Assembly: GCF_000467125.1 (NCBI RefSeq)
Contig: NZ_BATJ01000021.1
Span: 40,636 to 104,635, forward strand
Source of the DNA: Vibrio proteolyticus NBRC 13287
GTDB taxonomy: Bacteria; Pseudomonadota; Gammaproteobacteria; Enterobacterales; Vibrionaceae
Length of the DNA: 64,000 nucleotides
Direction: 5' to 3'
Shown here piece by piece: positions 1 to 8,581 of the stretch (its first letter is position 1; the number at the start of each line of letters is the position of its first letter). The position numbers were made by a program, and so were the translations under genes. The notes under the pieces are model-generated. The model had not been told where the DNA came from, ran no database searches, and saw only the letters and a list, made by a program, of their open reading frames with translations.

Positions 1-1
1 A

Positions 2-1480
2 GTCAGTGGCCGTCCTAAGCATATCTACAGCATCTGGCGAAAGATGCAGAAGAAAAATCTGGCGTTTGATGAGCTGTTTGACGTCCGGGCGGTGCGCATT
101 ATCGCTGACAAGCTGCAGGACTGTTACGCCGCTCTGGGGGTGGTGCACACTAAATACAAGCATCTGCCGAGTGAGTTTGACGATTATGTCGCCAACCCGA
201 AACCGAACGGTTATCAGTCGATCCACACCGTGATCCTGGGGCCGGAAGGCAAGACCATCGAGATACAGATCCGCACCAAGCAGATGCACGAAGAGTCTGA
301 ACTTGGCGTGGCTGCCCACTGGAAATACAAAGAAGGCAGCAGTGCGCGCAGTGGCTACGATGAGAAAATCACCTGGCTGCGCAAGCTACTTGACTGGCAG
401 GAAGAGATGTCCGACTCCGGTGAGATGCTGGATGAGTTACGCAGCCAGGTGTTTGATGACCGGGTATACGCCTTTACGCCACGTGGTGACGTAGTGGATT
501 TGCCGATGGGGGCCACGCCACTTGATTTCGCCTACCACATTCACTCTGAAGTGGGCCACCGTTGTATCGGGGCCAAAGTGGCAGGTCGGATCGTGCCGTT
601 CACCCATAAGCTGCACATGGGCGATCAGGTCGAGATCATCACTTCGAAAGAGCCGAACCCGTCACGTGACTGGTTGAATCCGTCGCTGGGCTTTGTGCAT
701 TCCGGGCGGGCACGGGCGAAAATCAATGCCTGGTTCCGCAAGCAGAGCCGGGAGAAGAACCTCGAGGCCGGTCGTGAGATCTTAGAGCGTGAACTGGTTA
801 AGATTGGTGCCACGCTGAAAGATGCAGAGCAATACGCGCTCAAGCGCTTCAACGTCAACACGCCGGATGAGCTCTACGTGGGGGTCGGCAGCGGTGACTT
901 GCGTATCAACCAGATCATCAATCACATCAATGCGTTGGTGAACAAACCGACCGCGGAAGAAGAAGATCTTCAGGCGCTGGAGAAATTGCAGGAAGCCGAA
1001 AACCGGGCACCGGCGCAGAGTCGGCCAAAGAAAGACGCGGTGGTGGTCGAAGGGGTCGATAACCTGCTGACGCATCTGGCGCGCTGCTGTCATCCGATTC
1101 CGGGTGATGACATCTGCGGTTACATCACGCAAGGACGGGGTATCTCCGTTCACCGCAGTGATTGTGAGCAGTTGGATGAGCTGCGTCATCATGCACCGGA
1201 ACGCATCATTGATACCGTCTGGGGCAGTGGTTTTGTCGGCTCGTATATTCTGACGGTGCGTGTCGAAGCGATGGAACGCGGTGGGTTAGTGAAAGACATC
1301 ACCACCTTGTTTGCCAACGAAAAAATCAAAGTGACCAGCATGAAGAGTCGCATTGATTATCGCAGTCAGTTATCGATCATGGATTTTGATCTGGAAGTGA
1401 ACAACCTTGAGGTGCTCAACCGCATCGTCAAACGGGTCGAACAGATCCGGGACGTCATGTCGGTGAAACGTCTTGGTTAA
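2..1480 (+). CDS. relA: RelA, (p)ppGpp synthetase (5' end outside window)
   Basis: RelA makes the alarmone (p)ppGpp on the ribosome during amino acid starvation. About 492 codons are visible, already open at base 2; E. coli RelA is 744 residues, so roughly the first 250, including the pseudo-hydrolase domain, lie upstream. In order I see the synthetase domain (FDVRAVRI, the G-loop YQSIHT, EIQIRTKQMHEESELG), the TGS domain (VYAFTPRGDVVDLP), the zinc-finger region with CCHPIPGDD and a C-terminal ACT domain ending SVKRLG. The acidic EIQIRTKQMHEE form of the synthetase motif and the mazG-pyrG-eno context favour RelA over SpoT. A hairpin with a short T-run follows. The E. coli mazEF toxin-antitoxin pair normally found after relA is absent. 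Confidence 0.97.
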   Translation, partial: VSGRPKHIYSIWRKMQKKNLAFDELFDVRAVRIIADKLQDCYAALGVVHTKYKHLPSEFDDYVANPKPNGYQSIHTVILGPEGKTIEIQIRTKQMHEESELGVAAHWKYKEGSSARSGYDEKITWLRKLLDWQEEMSDSGEMLDELRSQVFDDRVYAFTPRGDVVDLPMGATPLDFAYHIHSEVGHRCIGAKVAGRIVPFTHKLHMGDQVEIITSKEPNPSRDWLNPSLGFVHSGRARAKINAWFRKQSREKNLEAGREILERELVKIGATLKDAEQYALKRFNVNTPDELYVGVGSGDLRINQIINHINALVNKPTAEEEDLQALEKLQEAENRAPAQSRPKKDAVVVEGVDNLLTHLARCCHPIPGDDICGYITQGRGISVHRSDCEQLDELRHHAPERIIDTVWGSGFVGSYILTVRVEAMERGGLVKDITTLFANEKIKVTSMKSRIDYRSQLSIMDFDLEVNNLEVLNRIVKRVEQIRDVMSVKRLG

Positions 1481-1537
1481 GCGCCGCTGATAACGAGGCT
1501 ACCCAGCCGGTGGCTACGCAAAGCAACAAAATGACCA

Positions 1538-1567
1538 GGGCGAGCGGTGCAGACGGCTCGCCTTTTG
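1538..1567 (+). terminator. probable relA terminator
   Basis: A 7-bp perfect stem (GGCGAGC at 1539-1545 with GCTCGCC at 1556-1562) and a 10-nt loop are followed by TTTT. The T-run is short, so termination may be partial, allowing some read-through into mazG. Confidence 0.55.
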
Positions 1568-1586
1568 GTTACAGGAAGAGAAGAAC

Positions 1587-2381
1587 ATGAGTCATCCTAT
1601 TGAACAACTTGAAGCGATCATGACCAAACTGCGCGATCCGGACGGCGGCTGTCCGTGGGATCTGAAACAGTCATTTGACACCATTGTGCCGCACACCATT
1701 GAAGAGACGTATGAAGTGGTGGACGCGATTCATCAGCGTGACTGGCCGAATCTGCAGGAAGAACTGGGCGATCTGCTGTTTCAGGTGATTTTTTACAGTC
1801 AACTGGCCAAAGAGCAGGGGTTGTTTGATTTTTCCGATGTGGTTGAGGGCGTGAATGAAAAGCTGACTCGTCGTCACCCGCACGTGTTCACCGCCATGGC
1901 GTTGGCGGACGAAGACGACATTCACGCCAACTGGGAAGCCGAAAAAGCCAGAGAAAAAGCCCGTGCGGGCAAAACGGAGCAAAGTATCCTAGACTCAATA
2001 CCAAACTCTTTGCCCGCGCTGTCCCGGGCAACCAAAATTCAGAAGAAGTGCGCCCGCTATGGCTTTGACTGGGACTCGCTGGGGCCCGTGGTCGACAAAG
2101 TACATGAAGAGATTGACGAAGTGATGGAAGAAGCGCTTCAGGTGACACCGGACCCGGCCAGTGTGGAACTGGAACTGGGGGATTTGCTGTTTGCCACGGT
2201 GAACCTGTCCCGCCATTTGGGGGTAAATCCGGAAGTGGCGCTGGGCAAAGCCAACACCAAGTTTGTGCGTCGTTTCAAAGGCGTGGAAGCCAAAGTGCGC
2301 GAGCAGGAGAAAACCTTGCAGGAATGCTCATTGGCGCAACTCGATGCGCTGTGGGATCAGGTCAAACGCTCGGAGGAGTAG
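1587..2381 (+). CDS. mazG: MazG, nucleoside triphosphate pyrophosphohydrolase
   Basis: MazG hydrolyses (d)NTPs to the monophosphate and PPi. In E. coli it also lowers ppGpp, which fits its place after relA. The 264-residue protein has the typical two tandem MazG all-alpha units. The first carries EETYEVVDAIHQRDW followed by EELGDLLFQVIF. The second carries EIDEVMEEAL and ELELGDLLFATV; these acidic clusters bind Mg2+. The ATG at 1587 follows an AGGAAGAGAAG Shine-Dalgarno stretch. The gene lies 106 nt after relA and 174 nt before pyrG. E. coli MazG is 263 residues, so this looks intact. Confidence 0.96.
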   Translation: MSHPIEQLEAIMTKLRDPDGGCPWDLKQSFDTIVPHTIEETYEVVDAIHQRDWPNLQEELGDLLFQVIFYSQLAKEQGLFDFSDVVEGVNEKLTRRHPHVFTAMALADEDDIHANWEAEKAREKARAGKTEQSILDSIPNSLPALSRATKIQKKCARYGFDWDSLGPVVDKVHEEIDEVMEEALQVTPDPASVELELGDLLFATVNLSRHLGVNPEVALGKANTKFVRRFKGVEAKVREQEKTLQECSLAQLDALWDQVKRSEE

Positions 2382-2455
2382 GCGACCGGTTGTTTGCACC
2401 CAGTCAAGTCGGGCCGCCACAGGTTTGATTTGAAGCAAAAAATAAAAAATTCTAG

Positions 2456-2471
2456 TGTGATAGATTTCACG
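2456..2471 (+). promoter_or_regulatory. candidate CRP site at pyrG promoter
   Basis: TGTGA-N6-TCACG matches the CRP core (TGTGA-N6-TCACA) at 9 of 10 positions. Its centre (about 2463.5) lies some 43 nt before the start point expected from the TATATT box at 2495-2500, which is close to a class II activator position. The assignment is by pattern only. Confidence 0.45.
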
Positions 2472-2500
2472 TTGTGGCGGTAAGGAGCTTCTGGTATATT
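2472..2500 (+). promoter_or_regulatory. candidate pyrG promoter
   Basis: A weak -35 (TTGTGG, 2472-2477) and a good -10 (TATATT, 2495-2500) are separated by 17 bp. A poor -35 next to a CRP-like site is typical of an activator-dependent promoter. The leader to the pyrG ATG would be about 50 nt. Confidence 0.5.
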
Positions 2501-2555
2501 TACGTCCCGTCCAGAAGAAATCCATTTCCCTCATTCAACCAATTTCAGGTTAAAC

Positions 2556-4193
2556 ATGACGACAAATTACATTTTTGTTACTGGCGGGGTTGTATCCTCT
2601 CTAGGTAAAGGTATTGCAGCGGCCTCTCTTGCAGCGATTCTAGAAGCTCGTGGTCTTAAAGTGACCATCATGAAGCTAGACCCTTACATCAACGTTGACC
2701 CGGGCACCATGAGCCCGACTCAGCACGGTGAAGTATTCGTGACAGAAGACGGCGCTGAAACAGACCTAGACCTTGGTCACTACGAGCGTTTCATCCGTAC
2801 TAAGATGACCAAGCGCAACAACTTCACGGCCGGTCGTGTTTACGCTGACGTTCTGCGTAAAGAACGTCGCGGTGACTATCTGGGCGCCACCATTCAGGTT
2901 ATCCCTCACATCACGAATTCCATCAAAGACCGTGTGGTTGCTGGTGCGGAAGGCCACGACGTCGCGATCGTTGAGATCGGCGGCACGGTGGGCGATATCG
3001 AATCCTTGCCATTTATGGAAGCGATCCGTCAGTTGGCGGTTGAGCTGGGCCGCGAGCGCGCGATGTTCATGCACCTGACGCTGGTTCCTTATCTGGCGGC
3101 TGCGGGTGAAGTCAAAACCAAGCCAACACAACACTCAGTGAAAGAGCTGCTGTCGATCGGTATTCAGCCTGATATCCTGGTATGCCGCAGCGATCGCATG
3201 ATCCCGGCGAACGAGCGTAAGAAGATTGCGCTGTTCTGTAACGTGCCAGAGAAAGCGGTTATCTCCATGAAAGACGTAGACTCGATCTACAAGATTCCGC
3301 AACTGATCAGAGCTCAGGGCCTGGATGATCTGGTATGTGCCCGTTTTGGCATTGATGCCCCAGAAGCGGATCTGGCCGAATGGGAACAGGTGATTTACGA
3401 AGAAGCGAATCCGACCGGTGAAGTGACCATCGGTATGGTAGGTAAGTACATCGAACTGCCAGACGCTTACAAGTCCGTTAACGAAGCACTGAAACACGCA
3501 GGCTTGAAAAATCGCCTGAGCGTTAATATTAAGTATGTAGATTCACAGGATGTTGAGACTCGCGGCGTAGAAGTGCTGGAAGGTCTTGACGCGATCCTGG
3601 TACCAGGTGGCTTCGGCGATCGCGGTATTGAAGGTAAGATTCGCTCAGCGCAGTATGCGCGTGAAAACAAAATTCCGTATCTGGGTATCTGTCTGGGGAT
3701 GCAAGTAGCACTGATCGAGTACGCACGTAATGTCGCGGGCATGGAAGGTGCGCATTCAACAGAATTTAACAAAGGCACCAAATACCCTGTGGTAGGCTTG
3801 ATCACAGAGTGGGTCGACAACGAAGGTAACGTCGAAGAGCGTACTGAGAAGTCGGATCTGGGTGGCACGATGCGTCTGGGCGCACAGCTATGTCACCTGG
3901 AGAAGGGCACGAAAGCCCGTGAACTGTACGGTAGCGACACCATTCATGAGCGTCACCGTCACCGTTACGAAGTGAACAATAACTTGCGTCCTCAGATTGA
4001 AAAAGCGGGCCTGAAAGTGTCTGGTCTGTCTGCGGATAAGAAACTGGTTGAAATGATTGAGAACCCGGCTCACCCATGGTTTGTAGCGGCTCAGTTCCAC
4101 CCAGAGTTCACGTCGACGCCTCGTGACGGTCACCCTCTGTTTGCTGGTTTCGTTAAAGCTGCTGGTGAATACTCGCGCAGCGAAGAGAAGTAA
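2556..4193 (+). CDS. pyrG: CTP synthase
   Basis: PyrG converts UTP, ATP and glutamine to CTP, the last step of pyrimidine nucleotide synthesis. The 545-residue length equals the E. coli enzyme. The N-terminal synthetase domain opens with the P-loop-like GGVVSSLGKG (residues 10-19). The C-terminal class I glutamine amidotransferase domain has the nucleophile Cys379 in GICLGM and the His515/Glu517 pair in HPEFTSTP. It is followed after 78 nt by eno, the same order as in E. coli. Codon use is more biased than in mazG, consistent with higher expression. Confidence 0.99.
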   Translation: MTTNYIFVTGGVVSSLGKGIAAASLAAILEARGLKVTIMKLDPYINVDPGTMSPTQHGEVFVTEDGAETDLDLGHYERFIRTKMTKRNNFTAGRVYADVLRKERRGDYLGATIQVIPHITNSIKDRVVAGAEGHDVAIVEIGGTVGDIESLPFMEAIRQLAVELGRERAMFMHLTLVPYLAAAGEVKTKPTQHSVKELLSIGIQPDILVCRSDRMIPANERKKIALFCNVPEKAVISMKDVDSIYKIPQLIRAQGLDDLVCARFGIDAPEADLAEWEQVIYEEANPTGEVTIGMVGKYIELPDAYKSVNEALKHAGLKNRLSVNIKYVDSQDVETRGVEVLEGLDAILVPGGFGDRGIEGKIRSAQYARENKIPYLGICLGMQVALIEYARNVAGMEGAHSTEFNKGTKYPVVGLITEWVDNEGNVEERTEKSDLGGTMRLGAQLCHLEKGTKARELYGSDTIHERHRHRYEVNNNLRPQIEKAGLKVSGLSADKKLVEMIENPAHPWFVAAQFHPEFTSTPRDGHPLFAGFVKAAGEYSRSEEK

Positions 4194-4201
4194 AGGGATA
4201 C

Positions 4202-4236
4202 GGGCAGTAGCGTCAGCTGTGCTGCTGCCCTTTAAA
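4202..4236 (+). terminator. hairpin between pyrG and eno
   Basis: GGGCAGTAGC (4202-4211) pairs with GCTGCTGCCC (4221-4230), with one G-T wobble and a 9-nt loop, followed by TTTAAATTT. The broken T-run suggests an attenuator or partial terminator that separates high eno expression from pyrG. Confidence 0.5.
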
Positions 4237-4271
4237 TTTGACATTTATATTTGAAACGAGAGGAAACATTA

Positions 4272-5573
4272 ATGTCTAAGATCGTTAAAGTTCTAGGTCG
4301 TGAAATCATCGACTCACGCGGTAACCCAACTGTTGAAGCTGAAGTACACCTAGAAGGCGGTTTCGTAGGTATGGCAGCTGCTCCATCTGGCGCATCTACC
4401 GGTTCTCGCGAAGCTCTTGAGCTACGTGACGGCGACAAATCACGTTTCCTAGGTAAAGGTGTTCTGAAAGCAATTGAAGCCGTTAATGGCCCAATCGCTG
4501 AAGCCCTGGTTGGCAAAGACGCAAAAGCGCAAGCTGACATCGACCAAATCATGATCGACCTAGACGGCACTGAAAACAAATCTAAATTCGGTGCGAACGC
4601 TATCCTGGCTGTTTCTCTGGCAAACGCGAAAGCTGCAGCAGCTGCGAAAGGCATGCCTCTGTACGAGCACATCGCTGAACTCAACGGTACTCCAGGTCAA
4701 TTCTCTATGCCTCTGCCTATGATGAACATCATCAACGGTGGTGAGCACGCAGACAACAACGTTGACATCCAAGAGTTCATGATCCAACCAGTTGGCGCAA
4801 AAACTTTGAAAGAAGGTCTACGTATCGGTGCTGAAGTATTCCACAACCTGGCTAAAGTTCTGAAAGCAAAAGGCATGAGCACAGCAGTTGGTGACGAAGG
4901 TGGTTTCGCTCCTAACCTAGAATCTAACGCTGCTGCACTGGCTGCAATCAAAGAAGCGGTAGAGCTTGCTGGTTACGAGCTGGGCAAAGACGTGACTCTG
5001 GCTATGGACTGTGCTGCCTCTGAGTTCTACGACAAAGAAGCTGGCAACTACAACATGAAAGGCGAAGGTAAAATCTTCACTTCTGAAGAGTTCAACCACT
5101 ACCTGGCGGGTCTGGTTGAGCAATACCCAATCGTTTCTATCGAAGACGGTCTGGACGAGTCAGACTGGGATGGCTTTAAGCACCAGACTGAACTGCTGGG
5201 CGACAAGATCCAACTGGTTGGTGACGATCTGTTCGTAACCAACACTAAGATCCTGAAAGAAGGTATCGAGAAAGGCATCGCTAACTCTATCCTGATCAAG
5301 TTCAACCAAATCGGTTCTCTGACTGAGACTCTGGCTGCAATCAAGATGGCGAAAGACGCAGGTTACACCGCAGTAATCTCTCACCGCAGCGGCGAAACTG
5401 AAGACGCAACTATCGCTGACCTGGCGGTAGGTACTGCAGCAGGCCAAATCAAAACGGGTTCTATGAGCCGTTCTGACCGTGTTGCTAAGTACAACCAGCT
5501 GATCCGTATCGAAGAAGCACTGGGTGAGCGCGCACCATTCAACGGTCTGAAAGAAGTGAAAGGCCAAGCTTAA
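4272..5573 (+). CDS. eno: Enolase
   Basis: Enolase interconverts 2-phosphoglycerate and phosphoenolpyruvate in glycolysis. In gammaproteobacteria it also docks on RNase E in the degradosome. The ATG at 4272 follows a GAGAGGAAA Shine-Dalgarno sequence and gives 433 residues (E. coli 432); an in-frame ATG at 4251 would add seven atypical residues and lies before that ribosome site. Visible motifs are SIEDGLDESDW (metal ligands), the signature ILIKFNQIGSLTET with catalytic Lys343, and SHRSGETEDATIADLAV. Codon use is strongly biased, as expected of a highly expressed gene. A strong terminator follows. Confidence 0.99.
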   Translation: MSKIVKVLGREIIDSRGNPTVEAEVHLEGGFVGMAAAPSGASTGSREALELRDGDKSRFLGKGVLKAIEAVNGPIAEALVGKDAKAQADIDQIMIDLDGTENKSKFGANAILAVSLANAKAAAAAKGMPLYEHIAELNGTPGQFSMPLPMMNIINGGEHADNNVDIQEFMIQPVGAKTLKEGLRIGAEVFHNLAKVLKAKGMSTAVGDEGGFAPNLESNAAALAAIKEAVELAGYELGKDVTLAMDCAASEFYDKEAGNYNMKGEGKIFTSEEFNHYLAGLVEQYPIVSIEDGLDESDWDGFKHQTELLGDKIQLVGDDLFVTNTKILKEGIEKGIANSILIKFNQIGSLTETLAAIKMAKDAGYTAVISHRSGETEDATIADLAVGTAAGQIKTGSMSRSDRVAKYNQLIRIEEALGERAPFNGLKEVKGQA

Positions 5574-5596
5574 TTTAAGCTCAGCATAGACACTTT

Positions 5597-5625
5597 AAAA
5601 AGCCCCGCATTGCGGGGCTTTTTTG
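5597..5625. terminator. eno terminator
   Basis: AAAAGCCCCGCA-TTGCGGGGCTTTTTT is a strong GC-rich hairpin with a T-run on the plus strand and an A-run before it. It probably also serves cca, which converges from the other side. Confidence 0.9.
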
Positions 5626-5666
5626 TCTCTGCGAGGCGCGTGTCTGCGCGCGTCCATCAGTGGCGA

Positions 5667-6881
5667 TCAGTCCGCTGTTTTGATTGCCTCAATACGGCGT
5701 TTTTCCAGCTCGTCACGAATGGCTTTCCCTTTAAATCCATCCGCAATCACCTGTTGAACATCCACGTTGAGCGCGGCGTGGTAGGCGCGCAGAAAAATCG
5801 CCCGTTGCGGGTACGGATTCTGTTCCAGACCAAGCCGGCCACGGTGGTCGGCTTCACAGCACCGCAGCACCGCGTTTAACCGCTCGGGTTTGCGCCATAC
5901 ATCCAGCTTGTTGAGCACTTTCAGCTTGGTGGCCGGCTTAAGTTCGGCCGCGCGGTGAACATTGGAATGTTGTGCGCACACCGCCAGCGCCAGATCGCGA
6001 TATTCGTTCGGAATCCGGATCCGCTCACACAATTGTTCAATCAAGCTCAGGCCAGTGTGGCAATGCAGCTTATGGCTCGGCCACTCTTTTTCTGGTGTCA
6101 CGCCTTTGCCCAGATCGTGCACCTGTGCGGCGAAGCGCACTGGCAGAGCCTCAGACAGTTGCGCTGCTTGCTCGGCCACCATCAGGGTATGAACACCGGT
6201 ATCGATCTCCGGGTGCCACTTTTCGGGTTGTGGGACGCCAAACAGCCGGTCGAGCTCCGGCAAAATGTGTTTGAGGGCGCCACAATCGCGCAGTATCTGA
6301 AGAAACACCTGTGGCGCAGAAGTTGAGAGGGATTTGTGCCACTCCTGCCACACCCGCTCAGCGGTCAGGTGATCCAACTCTCCACTGGCGGCGATGTTAG
6401 CCATCAACGCCATGGTTTCGTCGGCAACGCGAAAACCGAGGTGAGCGAGTTTCGCTGCAAAACGGGCGACTCTCAATACCCGTAAGGGATCTTCGACAAA
6501 CGCGGCCGAGACATGGCGCAGAATCCGGTCATGGAGATCCTGCTGGCCGCCATAAGGGTCAATGATGTTACCCTGGGTGTCTTGTGCCATTGCGTTGATG
6601 GTCAGATCGCGGCGCAGCAGATCGTCTTCCAGCGTGACGTCCGGTGCGAAGTAACAGTCAAAACCTTTATAGCCAGCGCCGGTTTTGCGTTCGGTTCGGG
6701 CCAGAGCATGCTCTTCCTTGGTGTCTGGATGCAGAAACACCGGGAAATCTTTACCGACGGGCGTAAAGCCCGCGTCGAGCATCTGCTGTGGAGCGCTGCC
6801 GACGACAACCCAATCTTTGTCATAGACAGCAATATTGAGCAACTGGTCGCGCACAGCGCCACCAACTAGGTATACTTGCAC
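5667..6881 (-). CDS. cca: Multifunctional CCA tRNA nucleotidyltransferase
   Basis: This enzyme adds or repairs the 3' CCA of tRNAs. The 404-residue protein (E. coli 412) has the class II polymerase-beta head: GGAVRD near residues 7-12, the acidic pair in VYDKDWVVVG, and RRDLTINAMAQD. Its HD domain with VHDLGKG in the second half is the feature that gives the gammaproteobacterial enzyme phosphatase and phosphodiesterase activity. The start is GTG (6879-6881) preceded by GAGG at good spacing; no upstream ATG in frame fits. It converges on eno and diverges from gspA, about 90 nt away. Confidence 0.97.
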   Translation of the reverse strand: MQVYLVGGAVRDQLLNIAVYDKDWVVVGSAPQQMLDAGFTPVGKDFPVFLHPDTKEEHALARTERKTGAGYKGFDCYFAPDVTLEDDLLRRDLTINAMAQDTQGNIIDPYGGQQDLHDRILRHVSAAFVEDPLRVLRVARFAAKLAHLGFRVADETMALMANIAASGELDHLTAERVWQEWHKSLSTSAPQVFLQILRDCGALKHILPELDRLFGVPQPEKWHPEIDTGVHTLMVAEQAAQLSEALPVRFAAQVHDLGKGVTPEKEWPSHKLHCHTGLSLIEQLCERIRIPNEYRDLALAVCAQHSNVHRAAELKPATKLKVLNKLDVWRKPERLNAVLRCCEADHRGRLGLEQNPYPQRAIFLRAYHAALNVDVQQVIADGFKGKAIRDELEKRRIEAIKTAD

Positions 6882-6970
6882 TTATCAAACCTCAAAATCA
6901 GAAACAGCCATTGGCTTGGATTACACGGCAATGGTACTTTTCTTATTAGTGAAATTATAGAGACGAGAGA

Positions 6971-8581
6971 ATGTATAAGGAATTTTTTGGATTTGTGGAA
7001 TTGCCGTTCTCGATCGTTCCCAATTCTCGTTACCTGTTTCTCAGCCAGCGACACAAAGAAGCCATCCAGCATCTGCGTGCCGGGCTAGGCGACGGGGGCG
7101 GCTTCGCCATGCTCAGCGGCGAAGTCGGTACGGGAAAGACAACGGTTGCCCGTGCAATGCTCAAATCTCTCGACCCGACCACACAGGCCGGGTTTATTTT
7201 GAATCCGACCTTCTCCGATATTGAGCTGTTGCAGGCGATTTGTGATGAATTCAGCATCCAGTATCCGGCGGATGCGACTCTCAAACAGCTCAGCCAGGCC
7301 ATTTACCAGTTTCTGCTCCACAGCCATGCGCACGGCAAACAGACACTGCTGGTGATCGATGAAGCGCAACATCTGGCGGCGGACGTACTCGAACAACTGC
7401 GTTTGCTCACTAACCTGGAAACAGAGAGCCGTAAGTTATTGAAGGTGCTGTTGATTGGTCAGCCAGAACTGCAGCAGAAACTGCAGATGCCACAGTTGCG
7501 ACAGCTGGCTCAGCGGATCACCGGACGCTACCACTTACTACCGCTCAATATTGAAGAGACCGCCAAGTACATTCAGTTTCGTCTCGATTTGGCCGGCGGC
7601 GAACGGGATCTATTTGCAGTCAAAAGCCTTAAACTGATTGGGGTACAGACGCAGGGCATTCCTCGTCTGATCAACCTGGTGTGCGACGCCGCGCTCAAAC
7701 AGGCGTATCAGATCGGGGAGCATAAGCCGAGCCATGCAACCGTACAGAGCGCCTGTGAAGAAGTTATGGCGTTTCAGAGTTCCTTTAATGTCTCAGCCAA
7801 GATTGCGCCGCCAAAACGCTCTGGTATGGCGCTGACGGCTTCTGTGGTGATTGGCTTGGGTCTCGCCTGGCTTGGGTATCAATGGACACCGGTGATGGCT
7901 CAGCCCTGGATTGAACAACAGATTGAAGCGCAGCATCCGCAGCAGCCGGACGTGGAAATTACACAGGAAGTGATGCCGCCGTCCCTGACGGAGGCTTTGG
8001 TTCGTTCCACCTCACTCGAAGAGCCGCTGGCGGAGCTGTATAAAGTCTGGGGGTATCAGGCTTCTATGCTGGATCGCTTCTGTGCTGACAACGACAACAG
8101 CCTGTTCCGCTGTGAGAGTGCCATGGGGGCGCTCAGTGATATTGAGCAGCTTGGTTTTCCGGTGGTGTTAACTCTGCATGTCAACGGTCAGGCTAGCTAC
8201 GCAGTGCTGTATCACCTCGGTGCCGATACGGTGCAGCTGTTGGTGGATGGACAGCGCCTTGAGTTTGAGACCAAGTGGCTGAAAGAGCTGTGGTCAGGGG
8301 AATACCATTACATCTGGCAAAGTGTCTGGCATGCAACCCTCAAACCTGGCATGCGTGGCAGAGCAGTCGCGATGCTGAATGAGCGTCTGTCGCTGCTAAT
8401 GGGGGACAGTTATGATGGCAGTGATCGCTTTGATGCCGAGCTGAAACGTAAAGTCGAAATGTTCCAACGCTGGCAGGGACTGAACGTCGACGGCATTGCC
8501 GGGGTGCGGACGCTGCGTCGTCTGGAGTTGATGACGCAAACCAATCCGCCCGTTCTGTCTGTTGTGAAGGAGGACGTCTGA
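6971..8581 (+). CDS. gspA: GspA/ExeA-type AAA ATPase with peptidoglycan-binding domain
   Basis: Members of this family (Aeromonas ExeA) work with GspB/ExeB to insert the type II secretin ring into the peptidoglycan and outer membrane. The 536-residue protein begins MYKEFFGFVELPF, typical of ExeA. It has Walker A GEVGTGKTT (50-58) and Walker B LLVIDEAQ near residue 125, one membrane segment around residues 276-292 (TASVVIGLGLAWLGY), and a C-terminal PG_binding_1 domain (VDGIAGVRTLRRLE). The periplasmic part also resembles a bacteriocin-processing peptidase-like fold, though I cannot assign it firmly. It overlaps gspB by 1 nt (TGATG). The rest of the gsp operon is not in this window. Confidence 0.92.
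   Translation: MYKEFFGFVELPFSIVPNSRYLFLSQRHKEAIQHLRAGLGDGGGFAMLSGEVGTGKTTVARAMLKSLDPTTQAGFILNPTFSDIELLQAICDEFSIQYPADATLKQLSQAIYQFLLHSHAHGKQTLLVIDEAQHLAADVLEQLRLLTNLETESRKLLKVLLIGQPELQQKLQMPQLRQLAQRITGRYHLLPLNIEETAKYIQFRLDLAGGERDLFAVKSLKLIGVQTQGIPRLINLVCDAALKQAYQIGEHKPSHATVQSACEEVMAFQSSFNVSAKIAPPKRSGMALTASVVIGLGLAWLGYQWTPVMAQPWIEQQIEAQHPQQPDVEITQEVMPPSLTEALVRSTSLEEPLAELYKVWGYQASMLDRFCADNDNSLFRCESAMGALSDIEQLGFPVVLTLHVNGQASYAVLYHLGADTVQLLVDGQRLEFETKWLKELWSGEYHYIWQSVWHATLKPGMRGRAVAMLNERLSLLMGDSYDGSDRFDAELKRKVEMFQRWQGLNVDGIAGVRTLRRLELMTQTNPPVLSVVKEDV

Noticed and set aside
4238..4243. Consensus TTGACA just upstream of eno
   Set aside because: A -10 at proper spacing would fall on the eno ribosome site, so it cannot give a normal eno leader; probably chance.
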